DNA of 64,000 nucleotides from the NCBI RefSeq assembly GCF_001687625.2, contig NZ_CP016538.2, positions 1,456,501 to 1,520,500 of the forward strand, given 5' to 3'. Under the pieces are notes generated by a model. It was not told the DNA's origin, did no database searches, and saw only the letters and a program-made list of their open reading frames with translations. Source of the DNA: Planococcus maritimus (lineage in GTDB: Bacteria; Bacillota; Bacilli; Bacillales_A; Planococcaceae). Position 1 is the first letter of the stretch. Each line of letters begins with the position of its first letter. Shown here one piece after another: positions 38,468 through 47,230 of the stretch. A program made the position numbers and the translations under genes.

Positions 38468-38874
38468 ACTTAAATAAAGCGTGGGGCATCCTGAAAGAAA
38501 ACGGTTTTAAAGAAACGACAAAACGCAATCAGATTTTGGAAATTTTTGAGGGTGACGAACGCTATTTAACGGCTCGCGATATTTTAGATGTCATGCAAAA
38601 AGACTATCCGAGCATGAGCTATGACACGGTCTACCGTAATTTGGCAACGTTTGTCTCGCTCGATATTTTAGAAGCGACCGAGTTGTCTGGTGAAAAGCAT
38701 TTCCGCATGCATTGCGAAAGCGATCATCACCACCATCATTTTATCTGCATGGACTGCGGCAAAATCAAAGAAATTCCACTATGCCCTATGGATTTATTGG
38801 GTGCGGCATTGCCGGCCTATGAGATAGACAACCATAAATTCGAAATCTACGGGAAATGCCCGGAGTGTAAATAA
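38464..38874 (+). CDS. zur: Fur family zinc uptake repressor Zur
   Basis: A 136-residue Fur-family regulator: winged helix (about 1-80), metal site HCESDHHHHHFICMDCGK, and the structural zinc Cys pairs CMDC and CPEC. Located as B. subtilis zur (yqfV) and cotranscribed with the transporter it is expected to control, giving autoregulation. A duplicated terminator with an inserted element follows. Confidence 0.93.
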   Translation: MNLNKAWGILKENGFKETTKRNQILEIFEGDERYLTARDILDVMQKDYPSMSYDTVYRNLATFVSLDILEATELSGEKHFRMHCESDHHHHHFICMDCGKIKEIPLCPMDLLGAALPAYEIDNHKFEIYGKCPECK

Positions 38875-38888
38875 ACTGCACGAATAAA

Positions 38889-38919
38889 AAGGAGCTGACA
38901 GCTAATGCTGTCAGCTCCT
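38889..38919 (+). terminator. zur terminator stem, proximal copy lacking its T-run
   Basis: AAGGAGCTGACAGC / GCTGTCAGCTCCT is a near-perfect hairpin with loop TAAT. The 31 bases are repeated exactly at 39157-39187. Here it is followed by CAGAG and not by T, so termination is probably weak at this copy. Confidence 0.85.
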
Positions 38920-39156
38920 CAGAGTGTTGAAGAAGTCCATTATCCTCTATTAATGAAAAGAGTGGAAGACTATTCCACAATAAAAAATCAACGAACTCTC
39001 TAAGTATTTGGAGAAGCGTTCGCTCGACTCCTGTGGATCAGCGAGACGACCGAGACCCCGCAAGGCGCAGAGCGACTGAGGAGGCTTGGGCGCGAGCCCA
39101 CGGAAAGCGAGCGATAAGCTTCGGAAAATACGACTTTTTATCTTTCTCGACAAACT
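38920..39156 (-). mobile_element. 237-bp terminator-inserted dispersed element, copy B (inverted relative to copy A)
   Basis: Read on the minus strand it begins AGTTTGTCGAGAAAG and ends GACTTCTTCAACACTCTG, the same ends and same length (237 bp) as copy A at 17519-17755. The core 38996-39156 is nearly the same as copy A. The segment 38938-38995 is unrelated to that of copy A and holds its own small hairpin (GTGGAA / TTCCAC). Exact 31-bp direct repeats, each a full terminator hairpin, flank it. No ORF of note. Recent insertion is inferred from the identical flanking repeats. Confidence 0.87.
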
Positions 39157-39191
39157 AAGGAGCTGACAGCTAATGCTGTCAGCTCCTTTTC
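39157..39191 (+). terminator. zur terminator, distal copy with T-run
   Basis: Identical 31-bp hairpin as at 38889-38919, here followed by TTTTCGGG. Probably the original terminator tail, separated from its stem copy by the 237-bp element. Confidence 0.85.
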
Positions 39192-39216
39192 GGGCTTTGG
39201 AGATAAAGTTCCATAG

Positions 39217-39248
39217 AAAAAGAGCGCAAGTCTAACTTGCGCTCTTCG
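39217..39248. terminator. Terminator for the yqfW-ispG side
   Basis: AAGAGCGCAAGT / ACTTGCGCTCTT stem with A- and T-rich flanks, just after the stop of the minus-strand nucleotidase gene. Confidence 0.8.
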
Positions 39249-39249
39249 T

Positions 39250-39837
39250 TTATCCTTTAAGCACTTCCTGTTGAACACCGAACTCTTTTTTCACCCATTG
39301 TTCGGCTTCGAGCCAATCATAGACGCGGACTACCTTATTCGGCACCGGCTCACGATTGTAAGGGGTGTCGAACAAGATGACTGGGATATCCAATTCCTCG
39401 GAAATCTCTACCGCGTTGTCGTGTTTGTCTTCAAAAAACAAATCGACTTGATGAGCTTTGGCGGTACTGATCTTCTTGTGCGTGCCGATTAACTCAATAT
39501 GGTCATAAGCAATGGCATGCTCTTCAAACCAATCGAATGTGACATTTCGAACATTGTCTCCACGAGCAGAGATGAAATATAGTTCGTATTGGTCTTTCCA
39601 ATTGTTAATAATTTGCTTGGCATCTTTCGAAATAGGGGAAGATGCATAAATTTTTGGTTCGTGTTTTTTGAACCAGGAATAGAACTCTTTTTTATCGAGC
39701 TGCGGCAAGGCAGCCGTCAGGTCGTATTCCCGGATATCTTCGATGGTCAGTTCGCTGCCGAATGCTTCATTGATATGGGGGATCAATGAAGTGGGGCAGG
39801 TGACGGTGCCATCGATATCAATGCCAAATCGGTACAT
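39250..39837 (-). CDS. yqfW: HAD-superfamily nucleotidase (YqfW type)
   Basis: A 195-residue HAD protein with motif I GIDIDGTVTCP at the N-terminus (catalytic Asp pair D6/D8 region) and motif III near FFEDKHDNAVEI. Similar to the 5'(3')-deoxyribonucleotidase-like family (NT5C/YqfW), which dephosphorylates nucleotides; exact substrate unknown. Start ATG at 39837, with a weak ribosome-binding site. Follows ispG on the same strand by 12 bp, in the B. subtilis neighbourhood of yqfW. Confidence 0.82.
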   Translation of the reverse strand: MYRFGIDIDGTVTCPTSLIPHINEAFGSELTIEDIREYDLTAALPQLDKKEFYSWFKKHEPKIYASSPISKDAKQIINNWKDQYELYFISARGDNVRNVTFDWFEEHAIAYDHIELIGTHKKISTAKAHQVDLFFEDKHDNAVEISEELDIPVILFDTPYNREPVPNKVVRVYDWLEAEQWVKKEFGVQQEVLKG

Positions 39838-39849
39838 ATGATCACAACC

Positions 39850-40977
39850 TTATGCTTGTTGTTGTTCCAATTCTTTTTGCTTTTTCTCTTCGGCTTGCTT
39901 GGCGAAGTATTCTTCCGCCAATTTATCGATCTCGATCTTCAATTCCTCGACCATTGTTTCTTCAGGCACTTTACGGACTGTTTTCCCGTGCATGAACAGC
40001 AGGCCTTCACCGCGTGCGCCGGCGATGCCGATATCGGCTTCGCGTGCTTCACCCGGGCCGTTGACGGCACAGCCGAGTACCGCGACTTTAAGCGGTGCTT
40101 TGATGTGGGAGATGTACTCTTCCACTTCGTTCGCGATGGAAATCAAGTCGATCTCGATGCGTCCGCAAGTCGGGCATGAGATAAGTGTAGCTGCGTTTGA
40201 TGACAAGCCGAACACTTTCAATAGTTCACGAGCCACTTTGACTTCTTCGACAGGGTCTGCACTCAAAGAAACGCGCAATGTGTTGCCGATGCCTTTGGCG
40301 AGCAATGCCCCGAGCCCAGCAGAACTTTTCACAGTGCCGGAGAACAAAGTACCGGATTCCGTGATGCCGAGGTGAAGCGGGTAGTCGAATGCTTTCGAAG
40401 CTTTTTCATATGCTTCAACAGCCAAGCTAACATCGGATGCTTTTAGCGAAACGATGATGTCGTGGAAATCGAGGTCTTCCAAGATCTTAATATGGTGCAA
40501 GGCCGATTCGACCATGCCATCCGCTGTCGGATAACCGTATTTCTCGAGGATTTTGCGTTCGAGTGAACCGGCGTTAACGCCGATACGGATCGGGATGCCT
40601 TTCGCTTTCGCAGCATTGACGACCGCTTCCACTTTTTCGCGGCGGCCGATATTGCCCGGGTTGATGCGGATTTTGTCAGCGCCTTGCTCGATGGCGATCA
40701 AGGCCAGCTTGTAGTCAAAATGGATATCGACGACGAGCGGGATGTTGATTTGCTTCTTGATTTCGCCGATGGCATACGCAGCACGCTCATCGGGGCAAGC
40801 GACACGGACAACTTGGCATCCGGCTTCTTCGAGGCGGAGAATCTCCGCAACCGTTGCTTCTACGTCGTGCGTTTTTGTTGTCGCCATACTTTGTATGAAT
40901 AGTTCATTGCTTCCGCCAATCGTTATATCGCCGACTTTGACGGGGCGTGTTTTTGAACGGTGAGTCATTTCACTCAT
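39850..40977 (-). CDS. ispG: 4-hydroxy-3-methylbut-2-en-1-yl diphosphate synthase (flavodoxin)
   Basis: A 375-residue GcpE/IspG. The TIM-barrel half contains [19 protein letters not shown] and [11 protein letters not shown]. The C-terminal cluster domain has ISCPTCGR and the third cysteine in [18 protein letters not shown]. It makes HMBPP in the MEP isoprenoid pathway, feeding IspH. ATG with AAAGGAGAG. A Lys/Glu/Gln-rich tail (last 20 residues) is longer than needed. Preceded by a structured leader of about 95 nt. Confidence 0.95.
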   Translation of the reverse strand: MSEMTHRSKTRPVKVGDITIGGSNELFIQSMATTKTHDVEATVAEILRLEEAGCQVVRVACPDERAAYAIGEIKKQINIPLVVDIHFDYKLALIAIEQGADKIRINPGNIGRREKVEAVVNAAKAKGIPIRIGVNAGSLERKILEKYGYPTADGMVESALHHIKILEDLDFHDIIVSLKASDVSLAVEAYEKASKAFDYPLHLGITESGTLFSGTVKSSAGLGALLAKGIGNTLRVSLSADPVEEVKVARELLKVFGLSSNAATLISCPTCGRIEIDLISIANEVEEYISHIKAPLKVAVLGCAVNGPGEAREADIGIAGARGEGLLFMHGKTVRKVPEETMVEELKIEIDKLAEEYFAKQAEEKKQKELEQQQA

Positions 40978-41080
40978 GTTAAAAATCTCTCCTTTTTGTG
41001 AGTTTCCGGTAATCCGGACGGTTACTCAGCTTACCTTGGCACGAAATTCCCGTGCAGGTCTATTTCTCTTGCCTATAGCC

Positions 41081-41110
41081 ATTTTAGCAGTGTCTCGTTT
41101 GAAAAGACAA
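41081..41110 (-). promoter_or_regulatory. Promoter of ispG
   Basis: On the minus strand: TTGTCT, 18-bp spacer, TGC-extended TAAAAT. It predicts a leader of roughly 95 nt before ispG, which contains two small hairpins (GCACG/CGTGC near 41040-41055 and a CCGG/GTAAC-rich region at about 41008-41028). Confidence 0.6.
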
Positions 41111-41153
41111 GAAAGACGGCTGTACCGAGCGGATTCTTTACAGCCATGCAATA

Positions 41154-41669
41154 TTAGCGTGTTTTTTTGGCTGGCGGGGCTTTCGGGTAAAATCGCGCTG
41201 CACTATATAGAAGAAACAGCGTCCACAAACTAGTGATGAAGGATATCCATAGGCTATTGACCCAGAAGCTCGCCACATACGCGGCGATTGTCGGGACGGT
41301 CACGGCGAGTGCCGCCGTGCGCCACATATGCCGGTATTCGCCGCGACGCTTAAGTAAGGCGAGGAATCCATAGCCGAAAGCCGCAAATACGCTGATTTTG
41401 ATAAAATGATAAAGCGTTGTCGAGACAAAGAGAAATACAAGTGCAAATGGGTACAGCAGCCAGTCAATCTCTTCAATGAACTGCAGCAAACCTTCAAGTT
41501 CCGAGGAGCTTGAGCCGATGCCAAGTTGAAATTCCACGAACGACAGGGCCGACAGCAAGGTGATGAACAGAAACACGAACTTGAGAATACGGCCGATCGG
41601 CATAATTCGGACAGCCGCCCGTTTTTTCGGTTCCATAAAACTGGCTTTGAATAATTGGTACAGATTCAC
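41154..41669 (-). CDS. Putative DUF1189-like membrane protein
   Basis: 171 residues with about four hydrophobic segments (27-50, 70-95, 98-110, 118-155) and a basic start (MNLYQLFKASFMEPKKRAAV). The start and layout resemble DUF1189 proteins such as B. subtilis YqgB, which lies near ispG and yqgC, but those are about 250 residues, so this one is short. Function unknown. No clear terminator follows; ispG lies 176 bp downstream with its own promoter in between. Confidence 0.55.
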   Translation of the reverse strand: MNLYQLFKASFMEPKKRAAVRIMPIGRILKFVFLFITLLSALSFVEFQLGIGSSSSELEGLLQFIEEIDWLLYPFALVFLFVSTTLYHFIKISVFAAFGYGFLALLKRRGEYRHMWRTAALAVTVPTIAAYVASFWVNSLWISFITSLWTLFLLYSAARFYPKAPPAKKTR

Positions 41670-41839
41670 AATGATCTTCCTTTCCGTTTGTACTGTAATA
41701 TTATCACGTAAAATGGGGATTGTAGGGGGCTTATGTTACGGGTTTGTAAATTTTCAATAAAGGTATTTACATTTACTTAGCGAAGTCTTCATAATAGGTG
41801 AGGTGTCATTACGTTATATTTAGGAGTTGAATGTGAATC

Positions 41840-43471
41840 GTGGAAATGAATTGGCAGGAATTGCTGTTTTCCTTCTTCGGGGGACTCGGTATTTTCCTAT
41901 TCTCAATCAAGTATATGGGCGATGCCTTGCAGAAAGCTGCAGGCGATAAACTACGGGACATCTTGGATCGTTTTACGACCAATCCATTTATGGGTGTCTT
42001 GGTCGGTATCGTAGTAACGATTCTGATTCAATCAAGTTCAGGGACGACCGTTATCGTTGTCGGCCTCGTTAGTGCCGGCTTCATGACGCTCCGACAAGCA
42101 ATCGGCGTTATCATGGGGGCGAACATCGGGACGACGGTAACAGCCTTCATCATCGGCTTAGACGTTGGTGAATTTGCCTTGCCAATCATGGCGGTTGGGG
42201 CGTTCTTGATTTTCTTCATCAAGAAAAACCAAATTCAAAATATCGGGCAAGTCATTTTTGGTTTTGGTGGATTGTTCTTCGGGATGGAAACGATGAGTGG
42301 GGCGATGAAACCGTTGCGTGAATTGCCGGCCTTCATCGACATGACCGTCAACTTGAGTGAATTCCCGATTCTCGGCGTTGCAGCGGGAACGATTTTCACT
42401 TTCATCGTCCAAAGCTCCAGCGGGACGATCGCTATTCTCCAAGGTCTCTATGCAGAGAACTTGGTTACACTTGATGCCGCATTGCCGGTTCTATTCGGTG
42501 ACAATATCGGAACAACCGTGACGGCTGTGCTCGCAGCACTAGGTACTTCCATTGCCGCGCGTCGTGCAGCAGCTGTCCACGTCCTGTTCAATGTCATCGG
42601 CTCGATTATCTTCCTGATCTTGCTCGTGCCATTTACAGCATATGTCGAATGGATTACAGGTGTTTTGAACTTAGAGGCGAAAATGCAAATCGCATTCGCT
42701 CACGGGACATTTAATATTGTAAACACCATGATTCAATTCCCATTGATCGGTGCTTGGGCATATCTTGTGACAAAAGTGATTCCAGGGGATGAAGTGTTGA
42801 TCGAATTCAAGCCGAAGCATTTGGACTTGAACTTTATCGAGCAATCGCCATCGATCGCTCTTGGACAAGCTAAAGAAGAAGTATTGCGCATGGGTAAATA
42901 TTCTGTGCAAGGTCTTGAAGAAACGTATGAATATTTGAAAACGAAAAGCAAGAAAAATGCTGAAATGGGCTATCAATTGGAAGATGCCATCAATAACCTG
43001 GATGGCAAAATTACCGATTACCTGGTGCTCATTTCCGCAGAGTCGATTTCAGCAGCAGATTCTACTCGCCACACGATGCTGATGGAGACGGTCCGTGATA
43101 TCGAACGGATCGGCGATCATTTCGAGAACATCATCGAATTGATCGATTACCAGGAAGCCAACAAAGTGAAATTGACAGCGGAAGCGATGGAAGACTTAGA
43201 TGAAATGTTTACTTTAACCATTGCTACTGTTTCTAAATCACTTGATGCACTCGACACGACAAGCCATGAACTTGCGCGTGAAGTGGCAGAGCAGGAAGAC
43301 TTGATCGACAAAATGGAACGTAAATTCCGTAAGAAACACATCCTTCGCCTGAACGAAGGCGCATGTTCCGCGCAAGCGGGAATTGTTTTCGTCGATATCG
43401 TTAGCAACTTGGAGCGCATCGGCGATCACTCTGTTAATATCGCGGAAGCCATCCTCGGCAACCGTACATGA
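41840..43471 (+). CDS. nptA: Na+/phosphate cotransporter with C-terminal PhoU-like domain (NptA)
   Basis: 543 residues. The two inverted PNaS transport repeats each carry the substrate signature QSSSGT (VTILIQSSSGTTVIVVGL and FIVQSSSGTIAILQGL). The region after about residue 345 is a helical PhoU-like domain (VRDIERIGDHFENIIELIDY and IVSNLERIGDHSVNIAEAI). It moves phosphate with sodium. GTG start after TAGGAG. B. subtilis yqeW is the counterpart but lies beside rpsU there; here it is 3.8 kb from the pst operon. A weak PhoP-box-like motif is upstream (41766-41793). Confidence 0.92.
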   Translation: MEMNWQELLFSFFGGLGIFLFSIKYMGDALQKAAGDKLRDILDRFTTNPFMGVLVGIVVTILIQSSSGTTVIVVGLVSAGFMTLRQAIGVIMGANIGTTVTAFIIGLDVGEFALPIMAVGAFLIFFIKKNQIQNIGQVIFGFGGLFFGMETMSGAMKPLRELPAFIDMTVNLSEFPILGVAAGTIFTFIVQSSSGTIAILQGLYAENLVTLDAALPVLFGDNIGTTVTAVLAALGTSIAARRAAAVHVLFNVIGSIIFLILLVPFTAYVEWITGVLNLEAKMQIAFAHGTFNIVNTMIQFPLIGAWAYLVTKVIPGDEVLIEFKPKHLDLNFIEQSPSIALGQAKEEVLRMGKYSVQGLEETYEYLKTKSKKNAEMGYQLEDAINNLDGKITDYLVLISAESISAADSTRHTMLMETVRDIERIGDHFENIIELIDYQEANKVKLTAEAMEDLDEMFTLTIATVSKSLDALDTTSHELAREVAEQEDLIDKMERKFRKKHILRLNEGACSAQAGIVFVDIVSNLERIGDHSVNIAEAILGNRT

Positions 43472-43476
43472 TCCAC

Positions 43477-43535
43477 ACTCCCTTTCATCCTTTACATTTA
43501 TTGAAATGTAGGGCACGATGAAAGGGAGTTTTTAT
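43477..43535 (+). terminator. Long terminator after nptA
   Basis: ACTCCCTTTCATC / GATGAAAGGGAGT enclosing a second pairing (TACATTT / AAATGTA), then TTTTT. Confidence 0.85.
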
Positions 43536-43555
43536 ATCGTAAAGGAGGGCTCGTG

Positions 43556-44038
43556 ATGCTTGAAATTGTCGGCTGGATTTTTGTGCTTGTGTTTTTTGCC
43601 ATTGGTTTCATCGGCTTGGTTTATCCGGTCATCCCGGCGTCGCTATTCATTTTTGGCGGATTCATCATTTATGGCCTGTTTTTCAGCTTTGCTGATTTGC
43701 CTTGGTGGTTCTGGCTGATTGAAATCTTATTTGTTGTCTTGTTGTTTGGTGCAGATTTCTTGGCCAACGCAATCGGCATCAAGAGATTCGGCGGTTCAAA
43801 AGCAGGTTTATGGGGCAGCACTGCAGGCTTGATCGCCGGCCCATTCATTATCCCGTTTGCCGGCATTCTTATTGGCCCCTTTCTCGGCGCCATACTGGCA
43901 GAAATTATCGTCAATAGATCATCGATCAAAAAATCAATCCGTTCTGGAATCGGTTCAGTAGTCGGCTTTATCACTTCTGCATTGACCAAAGGCATTATCC
44001 AGGCGGTAATGGTCGGCTTGTTTTTCTGGGTCATTTGA
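43556..44038 (+). CDS. DUF456 family membrane protein (YqgC type)
   Basis: A 160-residue protein made mostly of membrane segments with Gly-rich loops (GLVYPVIPASLFIFGGF; GLIAGPFIIPFAGILIGPFLGAILAE split by short turns), which is the DUF456 pattern. Adjacent to sodA exactly as B. subtilis yqgC. Function unknown. ATG at 43556 with AAAGGAGGG. Confidence 0.88.
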   Translation: MLEIVGWIFVLVFFAIGFIGLVYPVIPASLFIFGGFIIYGLFFSFADLPWWFWLIEILFVVLLFGADFLANAIGIKRFGGSKAGLWGSTAGLIAGPFIIPFAGILIGPFLGAILAEIIVNRSSIKKSIRSGIGSVVGFITSALTKGIIQAVMVGLFFWVI

Positions 44039-44155
44039 TGGCCTTCTCCGACTAAGGTCTGAAAAAGGCAGGTCTATATGCTTTATGTTTGTGTCGGTCT
44101 GAAAATTTTGATACGCTAATAAAGTAGAACAATAGACTCAAGGAGGAATTTAATC

Positions 44156-44764
44156 ATGGCATACGAATTACCGGAACTACCTTACGCGTACGATGCGCTA
44201 GAACCGCACATCGACAAAGAAACGATGAACATCCACCACACGAAACACCATAACACGTACGTAACGAACGTAAATGCGGCCTTGGAAGGTCATGACGATC
44301 TTTCTTCAAAATCAATCGAAGAATTGGTTTCTGACTTGAACGCCGTGCCGGAAAACATCCGCACAGCTGTCCGCAACAATGGCGGCGGACATGCAAACCA
44401 CTCGCTATTCTGGCAGCTTCTTTCTCCAAACGGCGGAGGACAGCCAACTGGCGCAGTAGCAGACGCAATCAACAGCAAATTCGGAAGCTTTGACGAGTTC
44501 AAAGAAAAATTCGAAGCTGCAGGCAAAACACGTTTTGGTTCTGGGTGGGCTTGGCTAGTCGTTTCTAACGGCGAATTGGAAGTTACATCAACACCAAACC
44601 AAGACTCTCCACTATCAGAAGGCAAAACGCCAATTCTTGGAGTAGACGTTTGGGAACACGCTTACTACTTGAAATACCAGAACCGCCGTCCGGATTACTT
44701 GGCAGCATTCTGGAACGTTGTCAACTGGGACGAAGTATCCAAGCGCTTTGAAGCTGCTAAATAA
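44156..44764 (+). CDS. sodA: Superoxide dismutase [Mn/Fe]
   Basis: A 202-residue SOD with metal ligands in [18 protein letters not shown] (His) and [19 protein letters not shown] (Asp and His). The residues around GGGHANHS favour manganese. It converts superoxide to peroxide in the cytoplasm. Shine-Dalgarno AAGGAGGAA. Own terminator; monocistronic. Confidence 0.97.
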   Translation: MAYELPELPYAYDALEPHIDKETMNIHHTKHHNTYVTNVNAALEGHDDLSSKSIEELVSDLNAVPENIRTAVRNNGGGHANHSLFWQLLSPNGGGQPTGAVADAINSKFGSFDEFKEKFEAAGKTRFGSGWAWLVVSNGELEVTSTPNQDSPLSEGKTPILGVDVWEHAYYLKYQNRRPDYLAAFWNVVNWDEVSKRFEAAK

Positions 44765-44787
44765 TTGTTAAATATTGAAACCCGGAC

Positions 44788-44826
44788 ACACACTTTTTCG
44801 TCTGAAAAAGTGTGTGTTTTTTTATG
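44788..44826 (+). terminator. Terminator after sodA
   Basis: ACACACTTTTTC / GAAAAAGTGTGTGT with loop GTCT and seven T. Confidence 0.92.
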
Positions 44827-44876
44827 TCCATGCTATACTAACAACTGGATATTTTTTTGAAAGGAGCTACGCGCTC

Positions 44877-47045
44877 ATGAAAACCCCTCAAAAAAGGCGT
44901 GTGTCACTGGCAAAGTCAAAACTCCAGTCCAATACGACCTTTCGGATGAACATTCTATTTTTTGCTATTTTTCTGCTGTTTTCCATGCTCATCCTGCGTT
45001 TAGGGTATTTGCAGATTGTCAAAGGCGAGGATTACGCCCGCGCAATTGCCAGAACCGAAGAAGTAGCAGTCAACACGAGTGTTCCGCGTGGACGTATTTT
45101 TGATTCCGCCGGTCGCCTGCAGGTGGATAACGAACCTGTCAATAGCATCACTTACACAAAGATGCAGACAACTAAGAGCAGTGAAATGATGGAAGTAGCT
45201 AAAGAGCTAGCCAAGTTAATCGAGAAAGATACGAAAAAAGTCACTTTGCGCGATAAGCAAGACTTTTACATACAATTAAATACAGAAAGCGCAACTGAAA
45301 AAGTTACAGCTGAAGAACGCGCGGCGATTGAAGCAGAAGATGCCACGCAAAAAGAAAAGCAGCAAAAACTCGATGCCTTGATTCGGGAGAAAATCACCGA
45401 TGAAGAACTCGACAGTCTGACAGATGAACAACTCGAGGTCCTCGCGATCTATCGCGAAATGTCTTCAGGCTACGCCTTATCGCCCCAGATCATCAAAGGC
45501 GAAGGTGTAACCGACGAAGAGTTCGCAGTGGTTTCAGAGCGTTTGACGGACCCTAAACTAGAAGGCGTCAACACCATTACTGATTGGAAACGTGTAAAAA
45601 TGACCGATTTGACGATTCTCGGCAGCACGACGACGCCTGACCAAGGGATCCCGGCCAACCGTCTTGATTATTATTTAAGCCGGGATTATTCGCGCAATGA
45701 CCGCGTGGGAACGAGCTTTTTGGAGCAGCAGTATGAAGATGTGCTACAAGGGCAGAAATCGATCGTCAAAAACGTCACGGATGGCCGCGGCCGCGTTATT
45801 GAAACGGAAACGGTAGACGAAGGCGAACCCGGCAAAGATTTAGTTTTGACGATCGACAGTGAACTGCAATACGAACTGGAACAAATTGTTGAAGAAAAAT
45901 TACTGGCATTAAAAGCAGGGCCGAATTCACAATTGGTCAAAGACGCTTATTTGGTCATGATGGATCCGCGCAACGGGGAAGTGCTGTCTATGGTCGGCAA
46001 GCGCGTCGGCGAAGATGAAGACGGCAAGCGCATCGTGAGCGATTATGCGTTCGGCACGTTCACAGCGGCCCATGAAATGGGATCAACCGTCAAGGGTGCG
46101 ACCCTGCTGACGGGATATGCTCAAGATGCAGTGGAAATGGGAGAAGTGCAAATCGACGAACCGTTAAAGTTCGCCGGGACGAAACAGAAAAATTCGATTT
46201 TCAACACAACTCCATTCAACCGCATTCCATTGAATGATTTAATGGCGATTGAACGCTCGTCCAACGTCTATATGTTCAAAATTGCGTTGGAAATCGCAAA
46301 TCGACAATATCAATACAACAGCCCGTTAAGCGTGGCTCCTGAAAGTTTTAACTTGATGCGTAATTCTTTTGCACAATTTGGTTTAGGAGCAGAAACTGGC
46401 ATCGATTTGCCGAACGAAGGCACTGGCTATCCTGGTGGCACATTTCCTGGTCCGAAACTATTGGACCTTGCGATCGGCCAGTTTGATACGTATACACCGA
46501 TGCAACTCGCCCAATATATTTCTACTATCGCAAACGACGGCTATCGCATGCAGCCGCATGTCGTCAAGGAAATTCGCCAAGCATCACCAGACGGCGAGAC
46601 GCTCGGCCCGATCGAAACCATCATCGAGCCGAAAATCATGAACCGCATCAATAATACACAAGAAGAAATCGACCGTGTCAAAGAAGGCATGCGTAATGTT
46701 TATATCGGCAGCTCCGGTTCAGCGCGCGCCCAGTTCAGCGACACGCCATACACCGCAGCTGGCAAGACCGGGACAGCGGAAGCGTACTTCTTCGAGCGCG
46801 GTCATGAATTACACAACACCTTGAATGTCAACATCGCACACGTCGGTTTTGCTCCTTATGAAGACCCGGAAATCGCATATGCGGTTGTTATTCCATATGT
46901 GACGACTGATCCGACCAAAGTGCCGAGAACGAATAACGAAATTGCCCGTGCGGCAGCTGATAAGTATTTCGAGTTGAAAGAACAGCGCAGCGAAGACGAA
47001 GCCAATGAAATCAAGCCGCCTTTTAGCGGTACGCGTCTGGATTAA
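44877..47045 (+). CDS. pbpA: Class B penicillin-binding protein (PbpA/PBP2 type transpeptidase)
   Basis: 722 residues: a short cytoplasmic basic start, one membrane span (about 27-48), dimerisation domain (VPRGRIFDSAGR), and transpeptidase domain with active-site STVK (in HEMGSTVKGATLL), SSN (ERSSNVYM) and KTG (AAGKTGTAEAYF). It cross-links peptidoglycan, with B. subtilis PbpA (yqgF) as positional counterpart in lateral-wall synthesis. ATG at 44877 with AAAGGAG; the longer frame from 44775 crosses the sodA terminator. An extended -10 (TGCTATACT) is near 44831. Confidence 0.94.
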   Translation: MKTPQKRRVSLAKSKLQSNTTFRMNILFFAIFLLFSMLILRLGYLQIVKGEDYARAIARTEEVAVNTSVPRGRIFDSAGRLQVDNEPVNSITYTKMQTTKSSEMMEVAKELAKLIEKDTKKVTLRDKQDFYIQLNTESATEKVTAEERAAIEAEDATQKEKQQKLDALIREKITDEELDSLTDEQLEVLAIYREMSSGYALSPQIIKGEGVTDEEFAVVSERLTDPKLEGVNTITDWKRVKMTDLTILGSTTTPDQGIPANRLDYYLSRDYSRNDRVGTSFLEQQYEDVLQGQKSIVKNVTDGRGRVIETETVDEGEPGKDLVLTIDSELQYELEQIVEEKLLALKAGPNSQLVKDAYLVMMDPRNGEVLSMVGKRVGEDEDGKRIVSDYAFGTFTAAHEMGSTVKGATLLTGYAQDAVEMGEVQIDEPLKFAGTKQKNSIFNTTPFNRIPLNDLMAIERSSNVYMFKIALEIANRQYQYNSPLSVAPESFNLMRNSFAQFGLGAETGIDLPNEGTGYPGGTFPGPKLLDLAIGQFDTYTPMQLAQYISTIANDGYRMQPHVVKEIRQASPDGETLGPIETIIEPKIMNRINNTQEEIDRVKEGMRNVYIGSSGSARAQFSDTPYTAAGKTGTAEAYFFERGHELHNTLNVNIAHVGFAPYEDPEIAYAVVIPYVTTDPTKVPRTNNEIARAAADKYFELKEQRSEDEANEIKPPFSGTRLD

Positions 47046-47062
47046 AACGATAGTTAGAACAA

Positions 47063-47110
47063 ACCGCCCGACCAAAGTCCCGATGTGGACACTGGCCGGG
47101 CGGTTTTTTG
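47063..47110 (+). terminator. Terminator after pbpA
   Basis: AACCGCCCG / CGGGCGGTT with a long loop and six T. Confidence 0.8.
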
Positions 47111-47134
47111 CCGTTTTCAATCAGACTTTCGTCG

Positions 47135-47173
47135 TTTACAATTTCTTAACAATGGCTTCATATGTCCTCAACA
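47135..47173 (+). promoter_or_regulatory. PhoP box of the pst operon
   Basis: Four hexamers at exact 11-bp steps: TTTACA (47135), TTAACA (47146), TTCATA (47157), TCAACA (47168). The Bacillus PhoP consensus is TT(A/C/T)ACA in 11-bp direct repeats. A TATAGT -10 follows at 47183-47188, nine bases after the last repeat, the usual arrangement for PhoP-activated promoters. Confidence 0.88.
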
Positions 47174-47230
47174 ATAAAACCGTATAGTTGGTCTTGTAAA
47201 CAACAAACCATATTAGGGGGAAACATTAAA

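Noticed and set aside
44775-44876. Longer N-terminus for pbpA starting at 44775
   Set aside because: It crosses the sodA terminator hairpin; ATG 44877 has AAAGGAG and gives a normal cytoplasmic tail.
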